Positions 9,986 through 20,671 of a stretch of 64,000 bases of DNA are shown here, piece by piece. A program made the position numbers and the translations under genes. The DNA is from Bacteroidales bacterium (lineage in GTDB: Bacteria > Bacteroidota > Bacteroidia > Bacteroidales > UBA10428): positions 1 to 64,000 of the forward strand of contig JAFGIP010000067.1 of the NCBI GenBank assembly GCA_016929525.1. Direction: 5' to 3'. The notes under the pieces are model-generated. The model saw only the letters and a program-made list of their open reading frames with translations. It was not told where the DNA came from and did no database searches. The first letter of the stretch is position 1; every line of letters begins with the position of its first letter.

Positions 9986-10480
9986 CTAATTCAGTTTAGT
10001 ATCCCGTAGCAACTTATCTATTAAATCTTTTTGTTCTTTATCATTAGCCAGTTTCTCTTTTAGTAACTTTTCCGCTATATAAATTGAAAGTGAGGCTGCA
10101 TACTTTTTAATATCTTTAATTGCCGATTCTTTTTCTGATTTGATATTTTCTTTTGCTGTTTCCAACAATTTGATTGCCTCTTCTCCTGCCTGGCTTTTTG
10201 CATCGAGGATAATTGAATCTTTCAAATCGCGTGCTTCTTTTAATATTTCATCACGTTCTTTTCTGGCTCTGGCAAGGATTTTCTCATTATCAGCCTGAAG
10301 TTTTTCCATTTCTTCTTTTGCTGCATCTGCCGATCGCAGGGCACTTGCTATCGATTCTTCCCTCTGTTTCAATGCTCCCAAAATAGGTTTCCAGGCAAAT
10401 TTTTTTAGCAGGAAAAAAATTGCAAGGAATGCTATAAGCATCCATATTACTGTCCCAGTATGCGGTAATAATAAATCCAT
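9986..10480 (-). CDS. atpF: F1F0-ATP synthase b subunit
   Basis: 164 residues from the ATG at 10480 (MDLLLPHTGTVIW). The frame remains open 13 codons further upstream to 10519, but that extension (MAFGHIF...) overlaps the atpE-atpF spacer and lacks family character. One membrane helix (about 8-27) is followed by a long charged coiled coil rich in Ala/Glu/Lys, ending in KLLRDTKLN. It forms the peripheral stator dimer. Order atpE-atpF-atpH is canonical. Confidence 0.93.
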   Translation of the reverse strand: MDLLLPHTGTVIWMLIAFLAIFFLLKKFAWKPILGALKQREESIASALRSADAAKEEMEKLQADNEKILARARKERDEILKEARDLKDSIILDAKSQAGEEAIKLLETAKENIKSEKESAIKDIKKYAASLSIYIAEKLLKEKLANDKEQKDLIDKLLRDTKLN

Positions 10481-10534
10481 AATCCAAAATTTTATGCAGA
10501 AGATATGGCCAAACGCCATTCTTCTGCATTGTTT

Positions 10535-10786
10535 TTAAAGAACTGCAAGCAGTGCAATGATCACAGCAAACAGCGAAACACCTTCAATAAGAGCAGCAGC
10601 GACAATCAAATTCGAACGAATATCGCCTGCTGCTTCAGGTTGGCGTGCAATAGCTTCCATGGCATTACTGCCTATGCGTCCTATCCCCATCGCAGCTGCC
10701 ATAGCTGCAATACTTGCACTTAAAGCACCTCCAAGCTTGGCTAATCCTGCTGCTGCAGCTACTTCTAGTAAAATGGTTTGTAACAT
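10535..10786 (-). CDS. atpE: F1F0-ATP synthase c subunit (c-ring)
   Basis: 83-residue hairpin of two membrane helices. The polar loop is ARQPEA (47-52) and the ion-carrying carboxylate is Glu68 in AALIEGVSLF. The residue after Glu68 is Gly rather than Ser/Thr, and the Na+-type Gln in helix 1 is not evident, so a proton ring is more likely; this is inference from residue pattern only. Helix 1 is Ala/Gly-rich (GGALSASIAAMAAAMGIG), as needed for tight ring packing. It lies between atpB and atpF. Confidence 0.96.
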   Translation of the reverse strand: MLQTILLEVAAAAGLAKLGGALSASIAAMAAAMGIGRIGSNAMEAIARQPEAAGDIRSNLIVAAALIEGVSLFAVIIALLAVL

Positions 10787-10808
10787 AACTATATATATTT
10801 AATATGAA

Positions 10809-11903
10809 TTAATGATGTTCTTCCACAGCCATCCCAATGTATAAAGCTGATAAAAAAGTAAATACATAAGCTTGTATAAAAGCTACCAAAAGCTCAAGTA
10901 ATGTCATAAACATAATAAATAATACTGACACTACCGATACCCCATATCCCAGAATCTGATTAGACTGACCAAATAAAAATATTAAAGAGAGAAAACCCAA
11001 AGAGATAATATGTCCTGCCGAAATATTGGCAAACAAACGTATCATTAATACAATCGGTTTTGTAAAAATCCCTAGGGTTTCAACAAGTGGCATTACAGGA
11101 ATCGGTACTTTCAGCCACGCTGGAACTCCCGGTGTATTAAAAATATGTTTCCAATAATTCTTATTTCCACTGATAGCTGTTACCACAAAGGTCAAAAATG
11201 CCAGAACCATTGTCACTGCAATATTACCTGTAACATTGGCACCTCCCGGAAATATCGGGATCAATCCAAGCATATTATTGATCCAGATAAAGAAAAATAC
11301 AGTTAGCAGATATGGCATAAATCTCTCATGTTTATTTTTACCAATTGAAGGTATTGCCAATTCATCGCGAATGAATAATATAACAGGTTCTAAGAGCGAT
11401 TGGATGCCACTCGGGGGACTAAGTGGATTACGTTTATATGCATTACCTATTTTAATAAACAACCACAAGATAATGAGTATGCTGACAAATATTGATGCTA
11501 TATTTTTGGTTATTGAAATATCGAAAGGCAATGATATTGTTCCGTCGGGTAATGTTTCCACAATACTTCCTTTGTTTTCACCTTCCTGTTCAATATGAAA
11601 ATTACGATATGATTTACTACCATGATGGAATTTTGATGACATGAATATTATCAGACCCTGATTTCTACTGATAAGAATAACCGGTAATGGAATACTAATT
11701 TTTTTATGCCCTATATCAATTATATGCCATTCATAAGTATCACCTATATGATCAAAAATAAAAGGGCCAGGCTCAAATATTCCATGTTGTGTTGTTTCGC
11801 TATGTTCTTCAACAGGCTCTGAAGCCGAGATCAGATTTATGGAAAAAATATGTAGAAAAATAGCGCTAAGAAGTAATAGACGCACTCTGCTTACACAATG
11901 CAT
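10809..11903 (-). CDS. atpB: F1F0-ATP synthase a subunit with long N-terminal extension
   Basis: 364 residues, longer than the roughly 270 of the E. coli protein. The first 28 residues look like a signal peptide (SAIFLHIFSINLISA), followed by about 100 polar residues before the first core helix near 137-152. Such extended a subunits are usual in Bacteroidota. The essential arginine is Arg289 in MIRLFANISAGH, which faces the c-ring glutamate. Later helices run to the C-terminal ALYIGMAVEEHH. It forms the proton half-channels. A second in-frame start is possible, but the signal-like N-terminus argues for the full length. Confidence 0.95.
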   Translation of the reverse strand: MHCVSRVRLLLLSAIFLHIFSINLISASEPVEEHSETTQHGIFEPGPFIFDHIGDTYEWHIIDIGHKKISIPLPVILISRNQGLIIFMSSKFHHGSKSYRNFHIEQEGENKGSIVETLPDGTISLPFDISITKNIASIFVSILIILWLFIKIGNAYKRNPLSPPSGIQSLLEPVILFIRDELAIPSIGKNKHERFMPYLLTVFFFIWINNMLGLIPIFPGGANVTGNIAVTMVLAFLTFVVTAISGNKNYWKHIFNTPGVPAWLKVPIPVMPLVETLGIFTKPIVLMIRLFANISAGHIISLGFLSLIFLFGQSNQILGYGVSVVSVLFIMFMTLLELLVAFIQAYVFTFLSALYIGMAVEEHH

Positions 11904-11945
11904 TTCTCTTAAAAATTCATTAAGAATTAAAGTTAAAAAAGAAAT

Positions 11946-12353
11946 TTAATTTTTATCAACTTTCTCAATTGAATTAAAAATCTTTATTATTGATCGAATT
12001 TCAAGAGTTGTATAAACTGAATATAATATTAAAAGAACAGTTACAAATGCTACACGAAGAGTAAAATCCTGTTCAAAAATTAAAAATACAATCGCCAGCA
12101 ATAAAAAGGAAAAAAATTTAATCGCAAATAATTGCAAAATGAGCAACATAGCATTATCCCTGTTAACCTTCTTATAAATTATCAGATAGTAAACCAATAG
12201 ATTGATTATTAATGCTGCAAGTAATAATATCGGATAAAAAGAATGATAATAAACAGTAAGTCCTGTAATACTGAATAATCCGTATCCTAACGCCGCTAGT
12301 ATCAATGTTGCAATAATGTTCTGAATGAGAAATGAAAGGAAATTCTTATTCAT
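11946..12353 (-). CDS. AtpI-like membrane protein of the ATP synthase operon
   Basis: 135 residues with four predicted helices (about 9-30, 40-60, 70-92 and 98-115) and a short charged tail. There is no strong sequence motif. Its position between atpZ and atpB and its four-helix layout match AtpI-like proteins, which in other bacteria help assemble the c-ring. Assignment rests mainly on context. The gap to atpZ is 2 bp, so translational coupling is likely. Confidence 0.65.
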   Translation of the reverse strand: MNKNFLSFLIQNIIATLILAALGYGLFSITGLTVYYHSFYPILLLAALIINLLVYYLIIYKKVNRDNAMLLILQLFAIKFFSFLLLAIVFLIFEQDFTLRVAFVTVLLILYSVYTTLEIRSIIKIFNSIEKVDKN

Positions 12354-12355
12354 AT

Positions 12356-12589
12356 TTATTTATTATTTAAAAACTCCCGAAGTACAATATACATTGCTAA
12401 AAGTACAGAGAAAAATGAAAGAACTACGGTAAATAATGGAAAACTAATTGACACTAATGAATCCAATTTAATCCCGCCAAAAGTGCCGGCCAGAATAATA
12501 ATGGCCATTTGAAATACAATTCCCGAGAAACGGGTATAATTGTTAAGATTTTTTTGGTTCTTTTGATACTGGTTCTTCTTGTACGACAT
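12356..12589 (-). CDS. atpZ: AtpZ/AtpI family small membrane protein
   Basis: 77 residues: a basic, Asn/Gln-rich N-terminus (SYKKNQYQKNQKN) then two helices (about 22-40 and 48-68) joined by GGIKLDSLVSISFP. The helix-G-x-x-L-D-helix pattern is typical of AtpZ/AtpI proteins found ahead of atp operons; proposed roles are c-ring assembly or Mg2+/Ca2+ transport. The first 47 bp overlap the end of the bactofilin gene in another frame. No alternative downstream Met would leave a complete first helix, so the overlap seems real. Confidence 0.8.
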   Translation of the reverse strand: MSYKKNQYQKNQKNLNNYTRFSGIVFQMAIIILAGTFGGIKLDSLVSISFPLFTVVLSFFSVLLAMYIVLREFLNNK

Positions 12590-12944
12590 TTGCTTGCAGA
12601 GCTTCGTTACTCATGTTACAGTTACCTGTAAACCTTGCACCCGGTTCAATAGCTAAACGCTTTGCACTGATATCTCCTAAAATCACTGATGTGGATTTTA
12701 AAGATAGTAACTCCTGAACATTAATCTTTCCTTCTATTTTACCCTCAACGTCAGAGTTTTTACAATAAACTTCTCCTTTAACCATTCCGGTACCCCCTAT
12801 AACTACTTTCCCTTTGGTCTTCAGGTTCCCTTTTAACGTTCCGTCAATCCGGATATCACCAGTTGATTGAATATCTCCTTTAATATCAGTACCAACACCT
12901 ATCAGATTTATGGTGTTATTTTCTTGTTCCATGTATTTGGCCAT
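12543..12944 (-). CDS. Bactofilin (polymer-forming cytoskeletal protein)
   Basis: 133 residues. The central region (about 12-110) is a series of short repeats with alternating hydrophobic residues and glycines (GDIQSTGDIRIDGTLKGNLK, then KGKVVIGGTGMVKGEV), the right-handed beta-helix of bactofilins. The ends are polar and disordered. Bactofilins polymerise without nucleotide and scaffold cell-wall enzymes or organelles. Here it is the first gene of the ATP synthase cluster and overlaps atpZ by 47 bp. The start may be Met1 or Met5. Confidence 0.88.
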   Translation of the reverse strand: MAKYMEQENNTINLIGVGTDIKGDIQSTGDIRIDGTLKGNLKTKGKVVIGGTGMVKGEVYCKNSDVEGKIEGKINVQELLSLKSTSVILGDISAKRLAIEPGARFTGNCNMSNEALQANVVQEEPVSKEPKKS

Positions 12945-12981
12945 TTTAGTTGTTTATTTTATTGCTATTGATAATGAAAAG

Positions 12982-12989
12982 TAAAGATA
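12982..12989 (-). promoter_or_regulatory. Possible -7 box of the bactofilin-atp operon
   Basis: On the minus strand this reads TATCTTTA, one mismatch from the Bacteroidota -7 consensus TAnnTTTG, about 40 bp before the bactofilin start. The nearest TTG for a -33 box is 25 bp further up, slightly too far, so the call is weak. Confidence 0.3.
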
Positions 12990-13036
12990 GATAATTTATT
13001 GCAGACAGATCATTACAATATAATAACAAAAATAAA

Positions 13037-13056
13037 ACCCTGATATATAACGGGGT
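13037..13056 (-). terminator. Rho-independent terminator after fabH
   Basis: On the minus strand, ACCCCG and CAGGGT pair around an 8-nt AT loop (one C-A mismatch), followed directly by TTTATTTTT. It starts 9 bp past the fabH stop and separates the lipid operon from the bactofilin-atp operon. Confidence 0.6.
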
Positions 13057-13064
13057 CGTAATTA

Positions 13065-14063
13065 TTATTTAGGATCATATGCCCATTTTAATAATATGCT
13101 CCCCCAGGTAAATCCGGCCCCAAATGCAGTTAATATCAAATTATCACCTTTTTTTAACTGTTTTTCGTATTCCCATAAACACAGTGGAATGGTAGCAGCT
13201 GTTGTATTTCCATACCGTTGAATATTGATCATTACCTGTTCTCTTTTAATTCCCATTCGTCTTGCAACAGCTTCAATTATGCGCAAATTTGCCTGGTGTG
13301 GAACTAACCATGCTAATTCATCAGGAGAGATTTTATTTCTTTTCATGATATCCACTGCAATATCAGACATGATTGAAACTGCAGCTTTAAATACTGTTTT
13401 TCCCTCCTGATAAACAAAATGTTCTTTTCTGTCAATTGTCTCATGCGAAGGTGGATTCAATGATCCTCCTGCTTTCATGTGTAAGAATTCTCTTCCCGAA
13501 CCATCAAATCCGAGGATTCTGTCCATTATTCCTACTTCTTCTTTGGTCGGTTCAATCAGAACCGCACCTGCCCCATCACCAAATAACGGGCAAGTTGCAC
13601 GATCTGTGTAATCAGTTATTGACGACATCTTATCAGCTCCAACAAGAATAACTTTTTTATATGCTCCCGACCCAATCATCCGACCGGAAACTTCCAAACC
13701 ATAAATAAACCCGGAACAAGCAGCACTTAAATCAAAATTGAATGCATTTTTTAATCCAAGTTTATCACCAATAATGTTTGAAGTAGACGGGAAGCCCATA
13801 TCGGCAGTAATTGTCGGACAAATCAACAGGTCAACTTCTTCCGGAGAAGTTCCTGTTTTTTCCAGGACCTGCTGAATAGCTATAACAGCCATATCAGAGG
13901 TTGCTTTATTTTTATCTTTAAGAATCCTTCTTTCTTTAATCCCGACTCTTTGGGTTATCCATTCGTCGCTTGTATCAACAAGTGTACTTAGTTCGTTATT
14001 ATCTAAAATATAATCTGGAACATAACCTCCAACTCCTGTAATAGCTGCGTTTATTTTACTCAT
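13065..14063 (-). CDS. fabH: 3-oxoacyl-ACP synthase III (KAS III)
   Basis: 332 residues. The catalytic triad is visible: Cys116 in DLSAACSGF, His256 in VPHQAN and Asn286 in YGNTTAA. It condenses acetyl-CoA (or a branched starter in species making iso/anteiso fatty acids) with malonyl-ACP to start fatty-acid synthesis. The C-terminal [13 protein letters not shown] is typical. It shares one base with the end of plsX, giving the common rpmF-plsX-fabH gene order. Length is standard. Confidence 0.96.
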   Translation of the reverse strand: MSKINAAITGVGGYVPDYILDNNELSTLVDTSDEWITQRVGIKERRILKDKNKATSDMAVIAIQQVLEKTGTSPEEVDLLICPTITADMGFPSTSNIIGDKLGLKNAFNFDLSAACSGFIYGLEVSGRMIGSGAYKKVILVGADKMSSITDYTDRATCPLFGDGAGAVLIEPTKEEVGIMDRILGFDGSGREFLHMKAGGSLNPPSHETIDRKEHFVYQEGKTVFKAAVSIMSDIAVDIMKRNKISPDELAWLVPHQANLRIIEAVARRMGIKREQVMINIQRYGNTTAATIPLCLWEYEKQLKKGDNLILTAFGAGFTWGSILLKWAYDPK

Positions 14064-15001
14064 TATTCAAATGCTTGTTTTATTTTCTCTGTTAATTTGG
14101 CTTCTACAACATCGGTAGTATGAATAATCATATTCTTTATAGCTCCGGGGCCTGAAATACCATGACCAATTATTGCCGGTGCATTAATACCAAGTATAGG
14201 TGTGCCTCCATAATTTTCATAATTAAACTTTTCGAAGAATTCGTCTTTAATTCTTCGTTTTAGAAGAAGCGTATAGAATGCTTCTGCCGATTTAAGAATA
14301 GTATTGCCAACAAATCCGTCACAAACAATAACATCGATGTCTTCACGAAACAGATCGGTCCCCTCTATATTGCCAATGAAATTAAAATCTGATGTCCCTT
14401 TCATTGCCTGATAGGTTGCTTTGGTTAATAAATTTCCCTTTTCTTCTTCTTTACCAATGTTGAAAAGTGAAACCCTTGGATTTTTAACGTTATATACCAG
14501 TTCGGCATATAAAGATCCAAGAATGGCATATTGATATAGCACATCAGGCTTACAATCCGGATTGATACCAACATCCAGTAAAATCGTAGGATGTTCCGCG
14601 CTGGTAGGTATACCGGCTGTAATACAAGGCCGGAGAACACCAGGAACAGCTTTTACTAGCTGGATAGCACCAACAAGCATAGCTCCGGTATTACCTGCAC
14701 TGCAAAAACCGTCGATCTTACCCGTTTTTAATAATTTAAATCCAAGCGGAATACTTGCATTTGGCTTCTGTGTAAAAGCTTTTGCCGGATATTCATCCAT
14801 GCCAATACTTTCGGAAGTTTGTACAATCTCAAAATTACCCGGATCAAAATTTTCTTCCCTGCATATAGATGCTATTTCTTTTTCATCTCCGATGAGCACA
14901 ACGGAAGCTCTGTCCTTAAGCTCATGAAATGCCAGAATTGAGCCTCGGACTGTTGCACCCGGTGCATAGTCACCACCCAAAATATCAATACCAATTCTCA
15001 T
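14063..15001 (-). CDS. plsX: Phosphate acyltransferase PlsX
   Basis: 312 residues. It starts [15 protein letters not shown], the PlsX hallmark (Asp-x-x-GGDxAP), and contains [15 protein letters not shown] and ICDGFVGN-like [12 protein letters not shown], both conserved. It converts acyl-ACP to acyl-phosphate for PlsY in phosphatidic acid synthesis. Adjacent rpmF and fabH give the conserved operon linking ribosome and membrane-lipid synthesis. It is peripheral to the membrane. The stop overlaps the fabH start by one base, suggesting translational coupling. Confidence 0.96.
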   Translation of the reverse strand: MRIGIDILGGDYAPGATVRGSILAFHELKDRASVVLIGDEKEIASICREENFDPGNFEIVQTSESIGMDEYPAKAFTQKPNASIPLGFKLLKTGKIDGFCSAGNTGAMLVGAIQLVKAVPGVLRPCITAGIPTSAEHPTILLDVGINPDCKPDVLYQYAILGSLYAELVYNVKNPRVSLFNIGKEEEKGNLLTKATYQAMKGTSDFNFIGNIEGTDLFREDIDVIVCDGFVGNTILKSAEAFYTLLLKRRIKDEFFEKFNYENYGGTPILGINAPAIIGHGISGPGAIKNMIIHTTDVVEAKLTEKIKQAFE

Positions 15002-15022
15002 AAAGAAATGAGTAGGTTTAAA

Positions 15023-15205
15023 TTAAGCGGATTCTTTTTCAATAGCAAGTTTCCCTTTGTAATGCCCGCATTCAGGGCATACCCTGTGGTATTGCACGCT
15101 TGCTCCACAGTTTTGACAGGTAGCTATTGTCGGAGCAATGGCTTTGTAATGTGTGCGCCTTTTATCTCTTCTTTGTTTAGATGTTTTACGCTTTGGATGT
15201 GCCAT
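15023..15205 (-). CDS. rpmF: 50S ribosomal protein L32
   Basis: 60 residues beginning MAHPKRKTSKQRRDKRRTH, the conserved basic L32 start. Two CxxC pairs (CQNCG and CPECG) form a zinc ribbon, so this is the zinc-binding C+ form. It lies 2 bp downstream of the DUF177 gene and 21 bp upstream of plsX, the usual order in many bacteria. Confidence 0.97.
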   Translation of the reverse strand: MAHPKRKTSKQRRDKRRTHYKAIAPTIATCQNCGASVQYHRVCPECGHYKGKLAIEKESA

Positions 15206-15207
15206 CT

Positions 15208-15753
15208 TTAATTATTATTAGTATCGTTCAATAAATCTTTTAGTCCATTCCATCTCGGGTCATTATATTCTTCGAGCAATTTGTGCTTTAATTTATGACT
15301 TTCAAGTTTTTTGAGCATCTCCGGATTGCAGTTCGACTCTCCATTCGGTTTATCCGGATGAATTTTCCGAATAGGTAAACTTAAGCTTAAACATTCATAT
15401 AAGTATTGTTCTAAATTCAGTTCATGTTCATTTGGATGAATGAACCACATTTCATCATTATCCTTGTCTGAAGTCTCACCGAATTTAACAACCAGACGAC
15501 CTGTATATTTCACTTGAAACTTAAAATAATCCAGGCATCTGTCGCATTGTAAATCTATTTCCCCTTCAATACTTACAGAAAGTGTCAGCATCGTTGTCAT
15601 TTTATTAAGGACAATATTTACATTTATATCTCCTCCGGGGGATTCAAGTAATTCATGCTCATCAAAGAACTTTTGCTCAAGGCTGAATCTGAAATCATGC
15701 TCCCCGTCCTTTAATCCTTTAAAGGGGATAATATATTGATTTCCAAGTTTCAA
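15208..15753 (-). CDS. YceD/DUF177 family protein
   Basis: 181 residues. Its position immediately before rpmF and the motif LQCDRCLDYFKFQV (CxxC, about residue 80) identify the DUF177/YceD family, which is linked to 23S rRNA accumulation and is nearly always encoded with L32. The usual acidic segment follows (NEHELNLEQYLYECLSLSLP). It is the first gene of the rpmF-plsX-fabH operon. Its exact biochemical role is not established. Confidence 0.88.
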   Translation of the reverse strand: MKLGNQYIIPFKGLKDGEHDFRFSLEQKFFDEHELLESPGGDINVNIVLNKMTTMLTLSVSIEGEIDLQCDRCLDYFKFQVKYTGRLVVKFGETSDKDNDEMWFIHPNEHELNLEQYLYECLSLSLPIRKIHPDKPNGESNCNPEMLKKLESHKLKHKLLEEYNDPRWNGLKDLLNDTNNN

Positions 15754-15775
15754 CCTCGCCCGTTTTTAAGTCGTG

Positions 15776-15783
15776 CAAAAGTA
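15776..15783 (-). promoter_or_regulatory. -7 box TACTTTTG before the DUF177-rpmF-plsX-fabH operon
   Basis: The minus strand reads TACTTTTGC about 23 bp before the DUF177 start, an exact match to TAnnTTTG. The same 9-mer precedes carB and atpD. No TTG -33 box is seen at the usual distance, so this rests on the -7 box alone. Confidence 0.4.
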
Positions 15784-15931
15784 GAAATATTTATGAGAAT
15801 AAAAAAAAGAAATTCTCCTATCTCTTTATACCTTTGATTTATTGGAATTAACTGTCTCGAAGAATAAGCATTTCCGCCAATATAAAGCGTTTAAATTTAA
15901 ATGGTCAAGAATTAAACTGGCTTTTTTAAAT

Positions 15932-16315
15932 TTAAACAGTCGTGAAGTGTCCTTCAATAGTATCGATTAATGTGTCAATGAAGTAATCATCCTTCACTAC
16001 ATACTTCATTGCGCCTTCTTTTATAAACTCATTGATGGTATCTTTGTCCTTTTCCCTGCTTAGAATTACAACCGGAATGTTCTTATCAATCTCATTTATC
16101 TTTTTTAGTGTATCTAGTCCGGTCATAGTGTTCTCTTCTGCTGAACCCATGTAATAATCTAGGACAATAAGTTCAGGTTTTAATTTAATGTTTTTTAAAC
16201 AGTCTTCCCCGGAAAAGTATGATTTAACCTCAAACCCCGGCCTGCATTTGAAGGTATACTCCATCAAATTAAGCATCATCTTATCGTCATCCACAAAAAA
16301 TATCAACCTATCCAT
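15932..16315 (-). CDS. Single-domain response regulator
   Basis: 127 residues, a receiver domain alone. The acidic pocket is Asp9-Asp11 (FVDDDK), the phosphoacceptor is Asp53 in LIVLDYYMG, and the conserved Lys108 lies in KYVVKDD. The usual Lys-Pro pair is Lys-Asp, and a 4-residue insertion follows the phosphoacceptor loop (AEENTMTG). There is no output domain, so it likely acts through protein contact or as a phosphate sink. No cognate kinase is adjacent; the nearest are at 23.9, 30.1 and 59.1 kb. Confidence 0.88.
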   Translation of the reverse strand: MDRLIFFVDDDKMMLNLMEYTFKCRPGFEVKSYFSGEDCLKNIKLKPELIVLDYYMGSAEENTMTGLDTLKKINEIDKNIPVVILSREKDKDTINEFIKEGAMKYVVKDDYFIDTLIDTIEGHFTTV

Positions 16316-18366
<2,051 letters not shown>

Positions 18367-18386
18367 ATGATTAAAATACAGCACCC

Positions 18387-18629
18387 ATGAAACTTGAGAT
18401 AATAACCCCGGAAAAAATGTTGTTTGAAGGAAATATTCATTCCCTTAATGTCCCCGGAAGTAAAGGACCATTCATGGTATTACATAATCATGCCCCTATA
18501 ATTTCAACACTGATGAAAGGTGAAATAAAAATTGTATCTGAAAATTTGAAAACCCACATACTTCTTATTGAAGGTGGTGTTATAGAGGTTAAAAAAAATA
18601 AAATAATTGTATTGGCTGATATAGCATGA
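18387..18629 (+). CDS. atpC: F1F0-ATP synthase epsilon subunit (N-terminal domain only)
   Basis: 80 residues starting MKLEIITPEKMLFEGNIHSL, with VPGSKGPFMVLHNHAPIIS and the end VKKNKIIVLADIA. This is the N-terminal beta-sandwich of epsilon; the C-terminal two-helix inhibitory domain found in E. coli (about 138 residues) is absent, so self-inhibition by that arm is not expected. It contacts gamma and the c-ring. The gene begins 20 bp after atpD. Confidence 0.93.
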   Translation: MKLEIITPEKMLFEGNIHSLNVPGSKGPFMVLHNHAPIISTLMKGEIKIVSENLKTHILLIEGGVIEVKKNKIIVLADIA

Positions 18630-18660
18630 ATTCTGACTTTTGCTATTCATTGTTTTCAAT

Positions 18661-19392
18661 ATGAGGTTAATTATTTCTTTAATCATATCTTTCTGTATCG
18701 CATTTTCTGGATTTTCACAGAAAAAAATCAGTTTTTATGCATCTGACAGTCTGAAAATTACAGCTGATCTGTATTTAAAAGATTATAAACTTCCTTTTAT
18801 ACTTCTTTTTCACCAGGGAGGAGCCAGCAGAGGTGAGTATACAGAAATTGCAGCACGTCTTATGAAACTGGATTACAACTGTCTGGCAGTTGATCTTCGC
18901 TCAGGGGGTAAAATGAATTATGTCATCAACGAAACTGCCCAGAGGGCTTTGGAGATGACAAAAAAAGTAGAATTTGCTGATGCAAGGAAGGATATCCTTG
19001 CATCTATCAATTATATCAGAAAATTTAATAAAAAACCGGTCATCCTTTTCGGGAGCTCATATTCAGCCTCCCTGTGTCTAATTGTTGCCAGTGAAACTCC
19101 CGATGTTAAAGCAGTTGTTGCACTTAGCCCAGGTGAATATTTCAGACCAGAGTTAATAGTTAAAGATGAAATATCAGACATTAATGTTCCTGTATTCATA
19201 TCCTCAACCTCTCTTGAATATGAATATATAATACAAATGATATCACCTATCCCATCGGAGAATGTAAGTATTTTCAGACCTGGAAAAGGAAGAGGCTCGC
19301 ATGGTGCGAAAATGTTGTGGCAGGAAAGTGATTCTTCAGATGAATGTTGGCTGGAATTATTAATGTTCTTTAAGAAAATAAGATATACCTAA
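18661..19392 (+). CDS. Secreted alpha/beta hydrolase
   Basis: 243 residues from the ATG at 18661; a TTG at 18640 in the same frame would add seven residues but spoils the signal peptide. Residues 1-19 (LIISLIISFCIAFSGFSQ) are a signal peptide. The nucleophile elbow is FGSSYSASL (GxSxS), an oxyanion-type HQGGASRGEY is near residue 46, and the putative catalytic His is in GRGSHGAKM. The fold matches dienelactone-hydrolase/esterase-like enzymes acting in the periplasm; substrate unknown. It follows atpC by 31 bp, but a functional link is not implied. Confidence 0.75.
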   Translation: MRLIISLIISFCIAFSGFSQKKISFYASDSLKITADLYLKDYKLPFILLFHQGGASRGEYTEIAARLMKLDYNCLAVDLRSGGKMNYVINETAQRALEMTKKVEFADARKDILASINYIRKFNKKPVILFGSSYSASLCLIVASETPDVKAVVALSPGEYFRPELIVKDEISDINVPVFISSTSLEYEYIIQMISPIPSENVSIFRPGKGRGSHGAKMLWQESDSSDECWLELLMFFKKIRYT

Positions 19393-19449
19393 ACATTCTT
19401 ATTATTTATTAAATAAATCGTTCAGCTTTAATCTCAATAAAAATTCTCT

Positions 19450-20424
19450 ATGGTGAAGTTCCTGATAGTTCGGTTCAGTTCAATTGGAGATATAGTATTA
19501 ACAACACCTGTGATCCGTTGTCTTAATGAACAAGTTGAAGACTCTGAAATTCATTTCCTCACTAAAAAAAAATTTGTTCCTATTCTTGAATCTAACCCAT
19601 ACATTGCACAGCTTCATTCCCTTGATAACAACTTCAGTATACTGATAAAACAACTGAAAAATGAACAGTTTGATTATATCATTGATCTGCACAGGAATTT
19701 AAGAACTCTTCGTCTTAAAACATCATTGCACCGAATCTCATTCTCTTTCAAAAAGCTTAATTTAAGGAAATGGTTGGCTGTAAATTTTAAAATCAACAGA
19801 CTACCGGATATTCATATTGTAGACAGATATTTTGATACACTTAAAATATTCTCTGTAATAAACGATAATAAAGGGCTTGATTATTTTATTCCTGCAAATG
19901 AAGAAGTAAATCCGGAAGATCTGTCAAAAGATTTGCTGCCAGGATATGTTGTTATTATTGTAGGCGGAGGACACAATACAAAACAAATTCCTGTAGAAAA
20001 ACTTACTGAGATTATAAATGAGTTAAAAAAACCAGTAGTTTTGATCGGAGGTAAAGAAGATATAAATAAAGCAGATAAAATTACAGCTGACATTAGAAAA
20101 AGTCTGACAAATTTAACAGGAAAGTTATCAGTAAATCAGTCTGCATCAGTTATCCGTCAAGCCCAGGTAATCTTAACTCCCGATACAGGAATGATGCATA
20201 TCGCTGCAGCCTTTCAAAAAAGAATTATTTCTGTTTGGGGGAATACAATCCCTGAATTTGGTATGCCGGCATATCAACCAGTTGAAAATTCAGCTATTTT
20301 TGAAGTTAATAACCTGAGTTGTCGCCCATGTTCAAAGATAGGTTATAAAAAATGCCCTAAAAAGCATTTTAAATGTATGTATGATCAGGATTATGATCTT
20401 ATTATAAATTTGTTAAATGAATGA
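19450..20424 (+). CDS. Glycosyltransferase family 9 (heptosyltransferase-like)
   Basis: 324 residues. MVKFLIVRFSSIGDIVLTTP is the GT9/RfaF N-terminal signature, followed by CLNEQ and a GT-B fold. The C-terminal half holds GGGHNTKQIP, GGKEDINKA and LTPDTGMMHIAAAF, where Asp-Thr-Gly-x-x-H binds the nucleotide sugar. The last 50 residues have four cysteines (CRPCSKIGYKKCPKKHFKC). It likely adds heptose or a related sugar to LPS core. No LPS gene neighbours are present in this window. Confidence 0.88.
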   Translation: MVKFLIVRFSSIGDIVLTTPVIRCLNEQVEDSEIHFLTKKKFVPILESNPYIAQLHSLDNNFSILIKQLKNEQFDYIIDLHRNLRTLRLKTSLHRISFSFKKLNLRKWLAVNFKINRLPDIHIVDRYFDTLKIFSVINDNKGLDYFIPANEEVNPEDLSKDLLPGYVVIIVGGGHNTKQIPVEKLTEIINELKKPVVLIGGKEDINKADKITADIRKSLTNLTGKLSVNQSASVIRQAQVILTPDTGMMHIAAAFQKRIISVWGNTIPEFGMPAYQPVENSAIFEVNNLSCRPCSKIGYKKCPKKHFKCMYDQDYDLIINLLNE

Positions 20425-20671
20425 TATATAATAAAACCTAACAATCTATATTGTATTGGCTATGCATGTGCCTGTTAAAAAATTTCCAGTGATTTTGGAA
20501 ATATTTGAAGTAACATTACAATGTGTTATACGTACAATCTGCCTATATTCGTGTGATTATAGCTGTGGAAAGATAAGTACATAAATTTTGTATCTTTAAC
20601 TAAGAAATTTATTTCTTTATACAATCTTTCAAAACTTTAAGAGTTATTTAAGAAATTCATTATTACAATAG

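Noticed and set aside
10481-10519. Longer atpF start 13 codons upstream
   Set aside because: The extension has no family resemblance; MDLLLPHTGTVIW is the expected b-subunit start.
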